DNA from: an uncultured Robiginitomaculum sp.
GTDB taxonomy: Bacteria; Pseudomonadota; Alphaproteobacteria; Caulobacterales; Maricaulaceae
Length of the DNA stretch: 41,909 bases
Assembly (NCBI GenBank): GCA_938015875.1
Contig: CALLXE010000027.1
Span: forward strand, 1-41,909
Reading direction: 5' to 3'
Shown in pieces: positions 15,880 through 23,569 of the stretch. Within the stretch, counting starts at the first letter, position 1; each line of letters starts with the position of its first letter. The notes below the pieces were generated by a model, which made no database searches, was not told the origin of the DNA, and saw nothing but the letters and a program-made list of their open reading frames with translations. The translations under genes and the position numbers were made by a program.

Positions 15880-17016
15880 ATGACGCCAAAACCCCTTTTC
15901 GGCAAGGCCTATAACGCAGGACGGGAAGACTCTTTACAGTTCACATCAAATGCCACATTTAGGGGAGAGACTTTAACACTGACGCAGCCCTTCAAGGACG
16001 CCATGACACACGCCGGAATTTATCCCTGTCAGGACATCAAAGCCCTTATCGGCGAAGGCGGCGTGACGTTTGATACGCCGGCGGACACCGATCAGGTCCA
16101 GCCGGCCAGTTTGGATCTGCGTCTGGGCGCGCGCGCCTTTCGCCTTCGGGCCAGTTTTCTGCCGGGCGAAAGCCGCAGCGTTGCGCAATGCCTTGATGAT
16201 GATCTGGTCATGCACGAAATTGACCTGACCGCAGGCGCAGTTTTGGAAACCGGCTGCGTTTACCTCGTGGAGCTTCAGGAAGCGCTCAGCCTGCCGTCCG
16301 GACTGTCAGCGGCGGCCAATCCCAAAAGCTCGACCGGGCGACTCGACGTCTTTACCCGGGTCATCACTGACCGCGCGAGCGCGTTCGATCAGATTACGGC
16401 GGGCTATACAGGCCCGCTTTATGTTGAAATTGCGCCGCGCACATTTTCAGTGCTCGCCCATAAAGGGGAACGTTTGGTGCAAATCCGGTTCCGGGCGGGC
16501 ACGCCGCAAATCCTGCGCAGCGAAACAGTCTCGATTGACCTTGCAGGCATTAACGGCAGCGACATTATCGGCTGGCGCGCGCGCCGCCACGCCGGCCTTG
16601 TCAAACTGCGCGGCCGCGATCATCGGTCTGAGGATTATTGGGAACCGGTTCGGGCGCGCAACGGACGCATGATTCTTGACCCGGAAGAATTTTATATTCT
16701 CGCGTCCAAAGAAAGCGTCTCTATCCCGGTTAACGAAGCAGCCGAAATGGCCCCGGTGGCCCTTGAAATCGGCGAATTTCGCGCCCACTACGCCGGGTTC
16801 TTTGACCCCGGTTTCGGTATTGCCGCCGCCGGCGGCACAGGCTCCCGCGCGGTCCTCGAAGTCCGCGGACGGGACGTGCCGTTCATTTTGGAACACGGAC
16901 AACCCGTCGCGCGATTAGTGTTTGAACCCATGATCGCCGCCCCGGATGTGCTCTACGGGGAAAACGGGAGCCATTATCAGGCGCAAGGACTGAGATTGTC
17001 GAAGCATTTCGTTTAG
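15880..17016 (+). CDS. dcd: 2'-deoxycytidine 5'-triphosphate deaminase, long alphaproteobacterial form
   Basis: A 378-residue protein of the long dCTP deaminase family, which converts dCTP to dUTP for thymidylate synthesis. The first dUTPase-like half has QPASLDLRLG (74-83) and NPKSSTGRLDVFTRVITD (148-165), with the nucleotide-binding Ser/Arg of KSSTGR. A second, similar fold follows from about 200 to the end. That makes the protein about twice the length of E. coli Dcd and matches the long form annotated in alphaproteobacteria. AGGAAG upstream supports the ATG at 15880, although an internal ATG at 16003 would give a more compact N-terminus. Confidence 0.85.
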   Translation: MTPKPLFGKAYNAGREDSLQFTSNATFRGETLTLTQPFKDAMTHAGIYPCQDIKALIGEGGVTFDTPADTDQVQPASLDLRLGARAFRLRASFLPGESRSVAQCLDDDLVMHEIDLTAGAVLETGCVYLVELQEALSLPSGLSAAANPKSSTGRLDVFTRVITDRASAFDQITAGYTGPLYVEIAPRTFSVLAHKGERLVQIRFRAGTPQILRSETVSIDLAGINGSDIIGWRARRHAGLVKLRGRDHRSEDYWEPVRARNGRMILDPEEFYILASKESVSIPVNEAAEMAPVALEIGEFRAHYAGFFDPGFGIAAAGGTGSRAVLEVRGRDVPFILEHGQPVARLVFEPMIAAPDVLYGENGSHYQAQGLRLSKHFV

Positions 17017-17039
17017 CGCGTTTCTCTTTGGAAACGCGC
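17016..17039 (+). terminator. Hairpin directly at the end of the dCTP deaminase gene
   Basis: GCGCGTTTC (17016-17024) pairs with GAAACGCGC (17031-17039), a 9-bp stem with loop TCTTTG; it begins on the last base of the stop codon. There is no T tract after it. A second inverted repeat follows: CAGTCAGAAA (17046-17055) with TTTCTGACTG (17103-17112). The latter arm can also fold locally as AGTCAG/CTGACT (17092-17111). Confidence 0.5.
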
Positions 17040-17230
17040 AGCGTGCAGTCAGAAAATAAACGGAACGCGCGAAAAAATATTCCAAAAGCAAAGTCAGTTT
17101 AATTTCTGACTGCGCAGCGGTGATAAGACAAGGTACGTAATTCGGAAGAATCGACTCTGATAACGCGCCCTCTGCACTCACTTGCCACTCCAACTCCGGA
17201 TTATTACAAAGACTGCAATCGGAGAATTCT

Positions 17231-17413
17231 ATGGGACTTGTTATCATTTCCGCCTTAGCGGTCATCACGGTTGCCGCTGTTTACGTTGCCTTTAAATCCG
17301 GCCGCAAATTGCAACGCCCGCCAAAAATCACGGGCAGTGCCGGCATTCCGAATTGTCTTGGGTCTTGGGGTAGCGTTTTCGGAATTACTTCGCTTTTTCT
17401 GCACTTTGCGTAA
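17231..17413 (+). CDS. Small single-pass membrane protein, unknown
   Basis: A 60-residue frame with GGAGAA 6 bases upstream of its ATG. Residues 2-20 (GLVIISALAVITVAAVYVA) form one membrane segment, followed by a basic stretch FKSGRKLQRPPK. The C-terminal 20 residues (from about SAGIPNCLG) read into a repeat-like region before a palindromic hairpin, so the original protein may have been shorter or different there. No family is recognised. The good ribosome binding site and N-terminal topology are the main reasons to call it. Confidence 0.4.
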   Translation: MGLVIISALAVITVAAVYVAFKSGRKLQRPPKITGSAGIPNCLGSWGSVFGITSLFLHFA

Positions 17414-17431
17414 TTATAGCTTTGTTATAAT
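17401..17431. terminator. Palindromic hairpin between the small membrane gene and the radical SAM gene
   Basis: GCGTAATTATA and TATAATTACGC are perfect complements (11 bp) with loop GCTTTGT, near 17408-17436. The hairpin spans the stop of the rightward small gene and the 3' end of the leftward radical SAM gene. It can fold in either transcript, so it may terminate both. Confidence 0.45.
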
Positions 17432-18375
17432 TACGCTGAACAACTCGCCCCGCCCAAGACGCAAAACTTTGCGCAATGCGGGTGATTCAGTTTCACAGGC
17501 CCCAAGCTTTCGCCCAAGGTTTTCCCTGTTTCAAACTGAACATCATCCCACAATAAAGTGCAGGCCAAAACCGCGGGCATATCTTCGCCTTTGCGTTTCA
17601 CAACCATGCGCGAGCTTGCGCACATCATGGCGTCGGGACTTATGTCGAGGATACCCCAACATGCCGTGGTGATTTCAGGGACATCAACGGTTTCGTCCAT
17701 TTCCGGAAACAAAATGGTTTGCCCGGGATTAAGCGCGTCAATATTCCAGCCTTGGCTTTTAATTAAATCTGCATATCCGGCGCGGGCAATATCATCGCTT
17801 TCGGAAAACATAGAGCGCCCCGCAATGTGCAAATGAAAACCATGACGGGTCAGCCAATTCATCCCGAGCAGCGCAATGGCAAAGCTGCCCTCGCCGCGTT
17901 CCCGGTCATGTCCGGCCTCAGAGAAATGATCCAGACTGACGCGCAGGGTCATTTTATCCCCGTAGCGCGCGTGTAAATCAAGCAAGCCTTTTTGCACACG
18001 CGGACGCATCATCGGCTTCATAGCATTGGTTAAAATCAGAAGTGAGTGACCCCGCGACAGCGCCATCTCGCTCATTTCAATCATATCCGGGTTTAAATAT
18101 GGCTCGCCGCCGGTGAACGCAATTTCTACCGGCCCCGTCCCCATTGCATCAATTTCGTCCAGATACGGCGCCATATCGGCGGGGGTAAAATAAACGAAAT
18201 GGTCGGCCGTGGGACTGCTTTTGATATAGCAATTCGCGCATTCAATATTGCAAAGACTGCCGGAGTTAAACCAGAGGGTTTGCAGTTTTTTGAAATATAC
18301 GGACGCGCGGCGCTCGCCTTTGGCGGTCACAACAGGGTCGGAAAACTTTATAGGGTCGATAAAAGGCTTGTTCAT
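17431..18375 (-). CDS. Radical SAM domain protein
   Basis: A 314-residue radical SAM enzyme. The [4Fe-4S] cluster motif is C-x3-C-x2-C at Cys42, Cys46 and Cys49 (LCNIECANCY). It is followed by the SAM-binding EIAFTGGEPYLNPDM segment and a LRVSLDHF strand. A C-terminal cluster of cysteines (HCAKFCVLGGASCSA, plus CWGILDI and MMCASSRM) suggests a second metal site, as in SPASM/twitch enzymes. The substrate is unknown, and no peptide precursor gene is evident beside it. It lies 94 bases downstream of pheT on the same strand. Confidence 0.8.
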   Translation of the reverse strand: MNKPFIDPIKFSDPVVTAKGERRASVYFKKLQTLWFNSGSLCNIECANCYIKSSPTADHFVYFTPADMAPYLDEIDAMGTGPVEIAFTGGEPYLNPDMIEMSEMALSRGHSLLILTNAMKPMMRPRVQKGLLDLHARYGDKMTLRVSLDHFSEAGHDRERGEGSFAIALLGMNWLTRHGFHLHIAGRSMFSESDDIARAGYADLIKSQGWNIDALNPGQTILFPEMDETVDVPEITTACWGILDISPDAMMCASSRMVVKRKGEDMPAVLACTLLWDDVQFETGKTLGESLGPVKLNHPHCAKFCVLGGASCSA

Positions 18376-18469
18376 AGCGTTTTTCTATCAAGTCTTGCGG
18401 CATGCGCCACACACGAATACGTGAAATTCCATTTTTTATAATATGCGTGTCGCAGAAAAAGCGCGCCGG

Positions 18470-20866
18470 CTATGCCCGAAGGACGCCGCCTGCCTTTGAG
18501 ACTTGGCTGATAATCTTATCAGAGATCGTTTCAATCTCTTTATCCGTGAGCGTCCCTGCGCTTGGCGTAATGGTCACGTCAATGGCGAGGGATTTTTGCC
18601 CGTCGTCAACGCCCTTGCCCCGGTAAACATCAAACAGCGCCACATCGGTAATCAGCGCCTTGTCCGCGCCCTTAGCGGCTTTGAGGATGTCGCCGGCCGG
18701 AACCGTATCATCGACGATGAAAGCGAAATCACGATGCACCGGCATGAACTCGGACAGCGCCAAAGCCGGCTTGGATTTTGACGTAGATTTTTTGCGCGGC
18801 GCCGGGATTTCGTCCGGCCAAATTTCAAACCCCATAACGGGCGCTTCAATGCCCATGGCCGCCATGACGCCGGGGTGCAATTGTCCGAACTCTGCCAGAA
18901 TTTTCTTTGGCCCCATTTGTAATCGCCCTGACCGTCCCGGGTGAAACCACGGGGAGGCCGCCTTGACGATTTGCAAATTATCGACATTCGTGCCCATGGC
19001 AGCCAGCGCGGCCATAACGTCCGCCTTGACCGTGAACGCGTCCGGCGAAGCGTCGCCGGCATAGTCACGCACGGTTTCCGCGCGGCGGGTGCCTGCCAAT
19101 GCCGCGCGCTGTCCGGATTTCGGATCATCGCTGTTATAGACAGGGCCGCTCTCAAACAAGGCCGCGCCCGGATAGCCCTGATTGGCGCTGCGCTGTCCGG
19201 CAAGCAATAAATGGATAAGCGCGGACGGGCGCATAACGTCCAAATCGGCGCTGATCGGATTTGTCAGAATAATGGACGCTTCATCACCGCCGCCAAATAA
19301 TTTGGCATGATCTTTAAGACAGAACGACCATGTAATCGCTTCAAACAGTCCCCGTCCGGCCAGCGCGCGGCGAGCCAAACGCAGATTGTTTTGCGCGTGC
19401 GTCAGCAGCGGTTCGCGGCGACCGGATAGGCGCGGCAGCGATGTGGCCGGCAATTTATCAAAGCCTGTAATCCGCGCGACCTCTTCAACCAAATCGGCAG
19501 CAATGGTGCAATCACGACGCGAGGTCGGCACGCCAACGGTCCACACGGCCCCGGACGCGTCAACGTCAAACCCAAGCACGGTCAAAATCCGCTCAATCTC
19601 AGGCTTTTCAACGGCCATGCCCGTCAGTTTTTCAACACGCGCCGGATCAAACTCAATAGGCGCGGGCGCAGCCGGAGCTTGCCCGGCAACAACAATATCG
19701 CTCGCCTCGCCGCCGCAAATATCCAGAATAATCTGCGTCGCCATTTCCAGGCCGCCCATCACAAAGCCGGTATCAACGCCGCGTTCAAACCGGTATTTCG
19801 CGTCGGAATTTATGCCGAGGCGCTTGGCGCTTTTGCGAATAGTCAGGGGATCGAAACAGGCGCTTTCGATAAATACGTCCGTCGTGGTTTCCGTGCAGCC
19901 TGTGGACGCCCCGCCCATAATCCCGCCAAGCCCGAGCACGCCGCTGTCATCGGCAATCACGCAATCCGTATCGCCTGCCGTATAGGTTTTATCATCGAGC
20001 GCCGTGAACGCTTCGCCGTGGCCAAGCCGCGCGCGAATGGGGCCGGATAACTTGCCCGCGTCATAAACATGCAAAGGCCGCGCGCGGTCATAAGACAAAT
20101 AATTGGTCACATCGACCAGGGCATTGATCGGGCGAAGGCCTATGGCTTTGAGCTTATCAGAGAGCCATTTCGGCGACGGCCCGTTTTTCACGCCCCGCAC
20201 AACCCGGCCGGCAAAGACCGGACAGGCGTCCGGCGCGTCAATTTCAATTTTTACCGGGCACGGAAAAGCGCCCTTCACCGGCGCAGGGGTTTTTGTAATC
20301 CAATCGCCAAGACCGGTCGCCGCCAAATCGCGGGCAATATTATCCACGCCCAGCCAGTCCGGCCGGTTCGGCGTCACTTCAAAATCAATCACCGGATCAT
20401 TTAATCCCAGCGCGTCGGCGAGCGGCGCGCCCATCGGCAGGCCCGCATCCAAATCCATAATGCCGTCACTGTCCTCGCCCAAATCCAGCTCCTTGGAACT
20501 GCACATCATCCCCGAGCTCTCAACGCCGCGAATTTTGCGCGGCTTTTTATCAAGGGAAAAATCTGCGCCCGGAATATAGGCCCCCATAGGCGCATAGGCG
20601 ACGGTCATGCCGGCGCGGGCATTGGGCGCGCCGCAAACAATGGTCATTTCCCCGTCTACCGTATCAACCGTGCAAACCTTGAGTTTATCCGCGTCCGGAT
20701 GCTTCTCGGCAGCCTTTACTTTAGCGATTGAAAACGCGGCCAAAGCCTGCGCCGGATCGATAATCTCTTCGACCTCAAGCCCGGCCAAAGTCATAGCCTT
20801 GGCCACCGCTTCAATATCGGCATCCGTGTCCAAATGCGCTTTGAGCCAAGAGAGAGAAAATTTCAT
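18470..20866 (-). CDS. pheT: Phenylalanyl-tRNA synthetase beta subunit
   Basis: A 798-residue beta chain of the alpha2-beta2 PheRS. Domains in order are: the N-terminal tRNA-binding OB fold (FSIAKVKAAEKHPDADKLKVC near 45-65), the B3/B4 editing region (RPDWLGVDNIARDLAA, INALVDVTNYLSYD), the B5 domain, a catalytic-like core (FDKLPATSLPRLSG onward), and the C-terminal FDX-ACB anticodon domain (FMPVHRDFAFIVDD). Length is typical. The usual partner pheS normally lies directly upstream, but here the upstream neighbour is a divergent higBA toxin-antitoxin module. PheS must be encoded elsewhere or further away. Confidence 0.95.
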   Translation of the reverse strand: MKFSLSWLKAHLDTDADIEAVAKAMTLAGLEVEEIIDPAQALAAFSIAKVKAAEKHPDADKLKVCTVDTVDGEMTIVCGAPNARAGMTVAYAPMGAYIPGADFSLDKKPRKIRGVESSGMMCSSKELDLGEDSDGIMDLDAGLPMGAPLADALGLNDPVIDFEVTPNRPDWLGVDNIARDLAATGLGDWITKTPAPVKGAFPCPVKIEIDAPDACPVFAGRVVRGVKNGPSPKWLSDKLKAIGLRPINALVDVTNYLSYDRARPLHVYDAGKLSGPIRARLGHGEAFTALDDKTYTAGDTDCVIADDSGVLGLGGIMGGASTGCTETTTDVFIESACFDPLTIRKSAKRLGINSDAKYRFERGVDTGFVMGGLEMATQIILDICGGEASDIVVAGQAPAAPAPIEFDPARVEKLTGMAVEKPEIERILTVLGFDVDASGAVWTVGVPTSRRDCTIAADLVEEVARITGFDKLPATSLPRLSGRREPLLTHAQNNLRLARRALAGRGLFEAITWSFCLKDHAKLFGGGDEASIILTNPISADLDVMRPSALIHLLLAGQRSANQGYPGAALFESGPVYNSDDPKSGQRAALAGTRRAETVRDYAGDASPDAFTVKADVMAALAAMGTNVDNLQIVKAASPWFHPGRSGRLQMGPKKILAEFGQLHPGVMAAMGIEAPVMGFEIWPDEIPAPRKKSTSKSKPALALSEFMPVHRDFAFIVDDTVPAGDILKAAKGADKALITDVALFDVYRGKGVDDGQKSLAIDVTITPSAGTLTDKEIETISDKIISQVSKAGGVLRA

Positions 20867-20979
20867 AACGGTCGCCTTTAAATATCAACCCCGCATATAC
20901 GCCGGCCCGCCGGCATAGGCCAATATTTTTTTGGGGTGTGGGCGGTTGGTTTATTGAGTCGAATGCCCGTTTAAACTAC

Positions 20980-21008
20980 TTGCATTATGTATCACTATAT
21001 GATACATA
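20980..21008 (+). promoter_or_regulatory. Promoter/operator of the higBA module
   Basis: ATGTATCA-CTATA-TGATACAT (20987-21007) is a perfect 8-bp inverted repeat. It sits between TTGCAT (20980-20985) and a weak -10 TACATA (21003-21008) 17 bp away. A palindrome over the promoter is the usual HigA autorepression site. Initiation would fall close to the GTG start of higB, implying a very short or absent leader. Confidence 0.6.
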
Positions 21009-21014
21009 ACTGTG

Positions 21015-21296
21015 GTGATACAGAGTGTGAAAGGCAAGTTAGCAGAGTGCGCCATGTCCGGGTCATTTGGGAAAGGCTTCCCTGCTGACTTGGTCAAACG
21101 GACGAATGCGATGCTTACCGCGCTCAATGCTGCAACTGCCGTGGAAGATTTGCGTTTCCCACCCGGCAATCATTTGGAGGCTTTGAAAGGCGATAGAGCC
21201 GGACAACACTCCGTACGCATTAATCGGCAGTGGCGAATTTGTTTTCGCTGGACGCCTACCGGCCCCGAAGATGTCGAGATTGTCGACTATCACTAG
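21015..21296 (+). CDS. higB: HigB/RelE-type toxin
   Basis: A 93-residue RelE/HigB-fold toxin that, in characterised members, cleaves mRNA at the ribosome. Family signatures are the R-F-P-P-G-N-H-L-E-A-L-K-G-D (FPPGNHLEALKGDRAGQHSVR) segment, the INRQWRICFRW core strand, and the C-terminal EIVDYH. Two adjacent GTG codons (21012, 21015) can start it; the second gives VIQSVKGK, which aligns with the family M-I-x-S-F. There is no ribosome binding site, consistent with a leaderless message from the operator promoter. The antitoxin gene follows 72 bases later, in the toxin-first order typical of higBA. Confidence 0.85.
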   Translation: MIQSVKGKLAECAMSGSFGKGFPADLVKRTNAMLTALNAATAVEDLRFPPGNHLEALKGDRAGQHSVRINRQWRICFRWTPTGPEDVEIVDYH

Positions 21297-21330
21297 GCTA
21301 AACAGCAGGGCGATGAAGCCCACCAAATAT

Positions 21331-21357
21331 GATGTCGAAATTATCGACTATCATTAA
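21331..21357 (+). repeat. Displaced second copy of the higB 3' end
   Basis: These 27 bases match the last 27 bases of higB (21270-21296) with four differences, all transitions. Both copies encode D-V-E-I-(V/I)-D-Y-H plus a stop. The copies are 61 bp apart, so the second is out of frame with the gene. It looks like the relic of an earlier higB end between toxin and antitoxin. Confidence 0.75.
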
Positions 21358-21368
21358 AGGAGAATATT

Positions 21369-21659
21369 ATGAGTTTACTACAAAATCCAATGCACCCGGG
21401 CGAAGTGCTGAAAGAACTCTACCTCACCCCGCTTGAGATGAGCGCCATCACCCTTGCCAAACGTTTGGGCGTTCCGCGCACGCGGATTGAACGCTTGATA
21501 AAATGCGAAACGCGCATGACGCCTGATACGGCCCTGCGCCTATCCAAGGCTTTCGGTACCACGCCGGCCTATTGGATGAATATGCAAGTCAATCACGACT
21601 TAGTCGCCGCAGGAGCGACGACGGATGTATCCGGTATTGAACCGTTTGTTGCGGCTTAG
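21369..21659 (+). CDS. higA: HigA-type antitoxin (XRE family)
   Basis: A 96-residue antitoxin that binds HigB and represses the operon. The N-terminal NPMHPGEVLKELYL is the hallmark of the HigA family. A helix-turn-helix follows at about 28-60 (AITLAKRLGVPRTRIERLI, then MTPDTALRLSKAFG), with TPAYWMNMQ near 70. AAAGGAG 6 bases upstream is a strong ribosome binding site, unlike the toxin. This would favour antitoxin synthesis. Confidence 0.93.
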   Translation: MSLLQNPMHPGEVLKELYLTPLEMSAITLAKRLGVPRTRIERLIKCETRMTPDTALRLSKAFGTTPAYWMNMQVNHDLVAAGATTDVSGIEPFVAA

Positions 21660-21762
21660 ACGCGCCCGGAAAATATAAGAGCGTTCTGAGTGGAATTTTA
21701 CCACTTTACCATAAAGAACATCTCTTTTATCCCTTATCGGGGCTATGGGTTTCGGTAACTGT

Positions 21763-21803
21763 CACCGTAATTTCACCGTAATTTGTAATTTCTCTAATTT
21801 CTC
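21763..21803. repeat. Two adjacent short tandem duplications
   Basis: CACCGTAATTT is repeated exactly in tandem (21763-21773, 21774-21784). Directly after it, TAATTTCTC is repeated exactly in tandem (21786-21794, 21795-21803). Both lie in the AT-rich gap after higA, with no gene overlapping convincingly. They may be slippage products or binding sites. Confidence 0.55.
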
Positions 21804-21849
21804 AATAAATCCTATCCCCGCCCCAAAATCCCGGCGTAACTTCACATCT

Positions 21850-22549
21850 ATGAAAACCCGCCCGCATATCGTCACGCAGAGCCGCGTTTATGACACGGCC
21901 GGTCTTTACCGCAGTGCAAGCTTATTGACTGAGGGGATAAAGACGGCCGGACCGCTTGGGGATGTCCTTGGCTATTCGCGCATCCTTATCCGGGTCATGA
22001 AAATCATTCTTGATCTGACGCTTCATAATAATTGCTTTGTTCGGCGGCGGGATGTTTTGGCGTCCGCGACCCTGCGGGGGCGGGTCATGGAGCGCCTTGG
22101 CGGGGCGCACGCCCTGATGACATGGCGGCGAAAAAATATTTGGAACAAGGCGCGTTTGGCCGCGATTGCGAGCGGCTCTTATTGCCCGCCGGCGGGAGGT
22201 GAAGGTTCGCAAACGGGCGCGCCTGTTACTGCAGAAGCGCCGGAAAAATCACAGCCCGCAAACGCGAGCAAGCCACCCGCCGACCCGGAGCCGTTTCGCT
22301 TGCCGGTGTTAAAATCCTTACGCCCTGCCGCCCGCCCCCGTGCCGGCGTCTTACGCCGCGCAAAGCCGCAAAGGCGTTTTCCAAGTATCGTCCTTTGGCC
22401 GCACGAGCTTGATGGGCAATATGTTCCGGGGTTTGAAAACCGGGCGCGCAGGCCGGACGGCGGCGGTTATTCAGCGCTTACGACAACGTCTTGCGCCGCC
22501 GGCTACAGGCAATCAAAAGCGTTTTTCCCGCCGTGACCGTTCCCTGTGA
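21850..22549 (+). pseudogene. Probable frameshifted hypothetical gene
   Basis: Two rightward reading frames overlap with codon use like the neighbours. Frame one runs from an ATG at 21850 through a Pro/Ala-rich linker (about 22200-22320, ending near DPEPFRLPVLKS). It then loses coding character while the +1 frame gains it, from about 22325 to a stop at 22547-22549 (VSSFGRTSLMGNMFRGLKTG and a basic tail). The simplest reading is one gene of about 230 codons with a frameshift in the C/G-rich stretch near 22320-22345, either real or a sequencing error. No family is recognised and no ribosome binding site is clear. Confidence 0.35.
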
Positions 22550-22568
22550 AAAAAGAAGACAGATTTGA

Positions 22569-22588
22569 CGCGCCGATGCCTCGGCGCG
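22569..22588. other. 8-bp hairpin upstream of the SDR gene
   Basis: CGCGCCGA-TGCC-TCGGCGCG is a perfect 8-bp inverted repeat with a four-base loop, about 90 bases before the SDR start and 20 bases past the preceding frame. There is no T tract, so its role as terminator or leader element is open. Confidence 0.4.
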
Positions 22589-22678
22589 GACGCTTAGCCT
22601 ATGGCGCAAGGCCTGTATTGCGACTTGACCGCGCCCGGCCCCCTCGGCATGTTTGGCCAAATTTTGAAAGAAGCAGAT

Positions 22679-23485
22679 ATGGCCAATAAAACAGTGATTA
22701 TTACCGGCGGCGCGCGGGGCATTGGCCTGGCCTGCGCGCAGCGGTTTTTCAAAGACGGGTGGCGCGTTGTGATCGCCGATCGCGACGAGCATGCCGCGTC
22801 CGAAGCCCTCGACGCGCTGGGCAGCGGCGCCGGCAAAGCGATTGCTGTGCATTGCGACGTCTCTGATCCGCTGTCGGTTCATAATCTGGTGGCGGAAACA
22901 TTGTCGGAATATGGGCGCATTGATACGCTGATTAACAATGCCGGCATCGCCATTACCGGCGGCAGTTTGGAACTCGACGTCAAAGATTTTGACCGTGTAT
23001 TGGCCGTTAATCTGCGCGGCGCGTTTTTGCTCTCCAAAGCGGTTGCCAAGCATATGGTCGAAACCTTGGACAATGACGATGATCGCTCGGGCCTGTCTAT
23101 GCCCAATCTGTCTATTATTAATATGAGCAGCATTAACGCCCGCATGGCTCTGCCGGATTATCTGGCCTATTGCGTGGCCAAAGGCGGCCTCAACCAATTG
23201 ACCAATGCTATGGCGATAGAGCTTGCGCCCCACGGCATTCGGGTCAATTCCATCGGGCCGGGCAGCGTGAAAACCGATATGCTGGCCGGCGTGGCCGGGG
23301 ACGCTCTGGCGATGGTGCATTCGCGCACGCCGCTGGGCCGGGTTGCGCAACCGGACGAGATTGCCGGCGTGGCCGCATTTTTAGCCGGCGATGATGCGAG
23401 CTATATTACCGGTGAATGTATATATGTAGATGGCGGGCGCAGCGCGCTGAACTATATTATGAAATCAGGCGACGCAGACGCTTAG
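22679..23485 (+). CDS. Short-chain dehydrogenase/reductase (classical SDR)
   Basis: A 268-residue NAD(P)(H)-dependent oxidoreductase. The cofactor loop TGGARGIG is at 9-16, the NNAG structural motif at 86-89, and the catalytic Ser150/151, Tyr164 and Lys168 are in NMSSINARM and YLAYCVAKGG. The tail has IGPGSVKTDML and the usual YITGECIYVDGG. Asp34 in IADRD after the second strand suggests a preference for NAD. The substrate is unknown. Start 22679 was chosen because AAGAAG lies upstream and the Rossmann strand begins at residue 4; codons open upstream to 22601 are unlike the family. Confidence 0.88.
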   Translation: MANKTVIITGGARGIGLACAQRFFKDGWRVVIADRDEHAASEALDALGSGAGKAIAVHCDVSDPLSVHNLVAETLSEYGRIDTLINNAGIAITGGSLELDVKDFDRVLAVNLRGAFLLSKAVAKHMVETLDNDDDRSGLSMPNLSIINMSSINARMALPDYLAYCVAKGGLNQLTNAMAIELAPHGIRVNSIGPGSVKTDMLAGVAGDALAMVHSRTPLGRVAQPDEIAGVAAFLAGDDASYITGECIYVDGGRSALNYIMKSGDADA

Positions 23486-23510
23486 GCGCGCCCTTGGGGT
23501 TTAAAGTGCA

Positions 23511-23547
23511 AAAAACCCGCACCGCCCTTTGGGCCGCGCGGGTTTTT
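23511..23547. terminator. Bidirectional terminator between SDR and trcR
   Basis: AAAAACCCGC and GCGGGTTTTT form a 10-bp stem around an inner GCCC/GGGC pairing. The arms give a T run on either strand, so it can end both the rightward SDR and the leftward trcR transcripts. Confidence 0.85.
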
Positions 23548-23569
23548 AATCTGAAATACCGGCGGCGGC

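Noticed and set aside
22478-23350. 290-codon open frame on the minus strand
   Set aside because: Antisense to the SDR gene, which has full catalytic motifs; no recognisable protein in the antisense frame.
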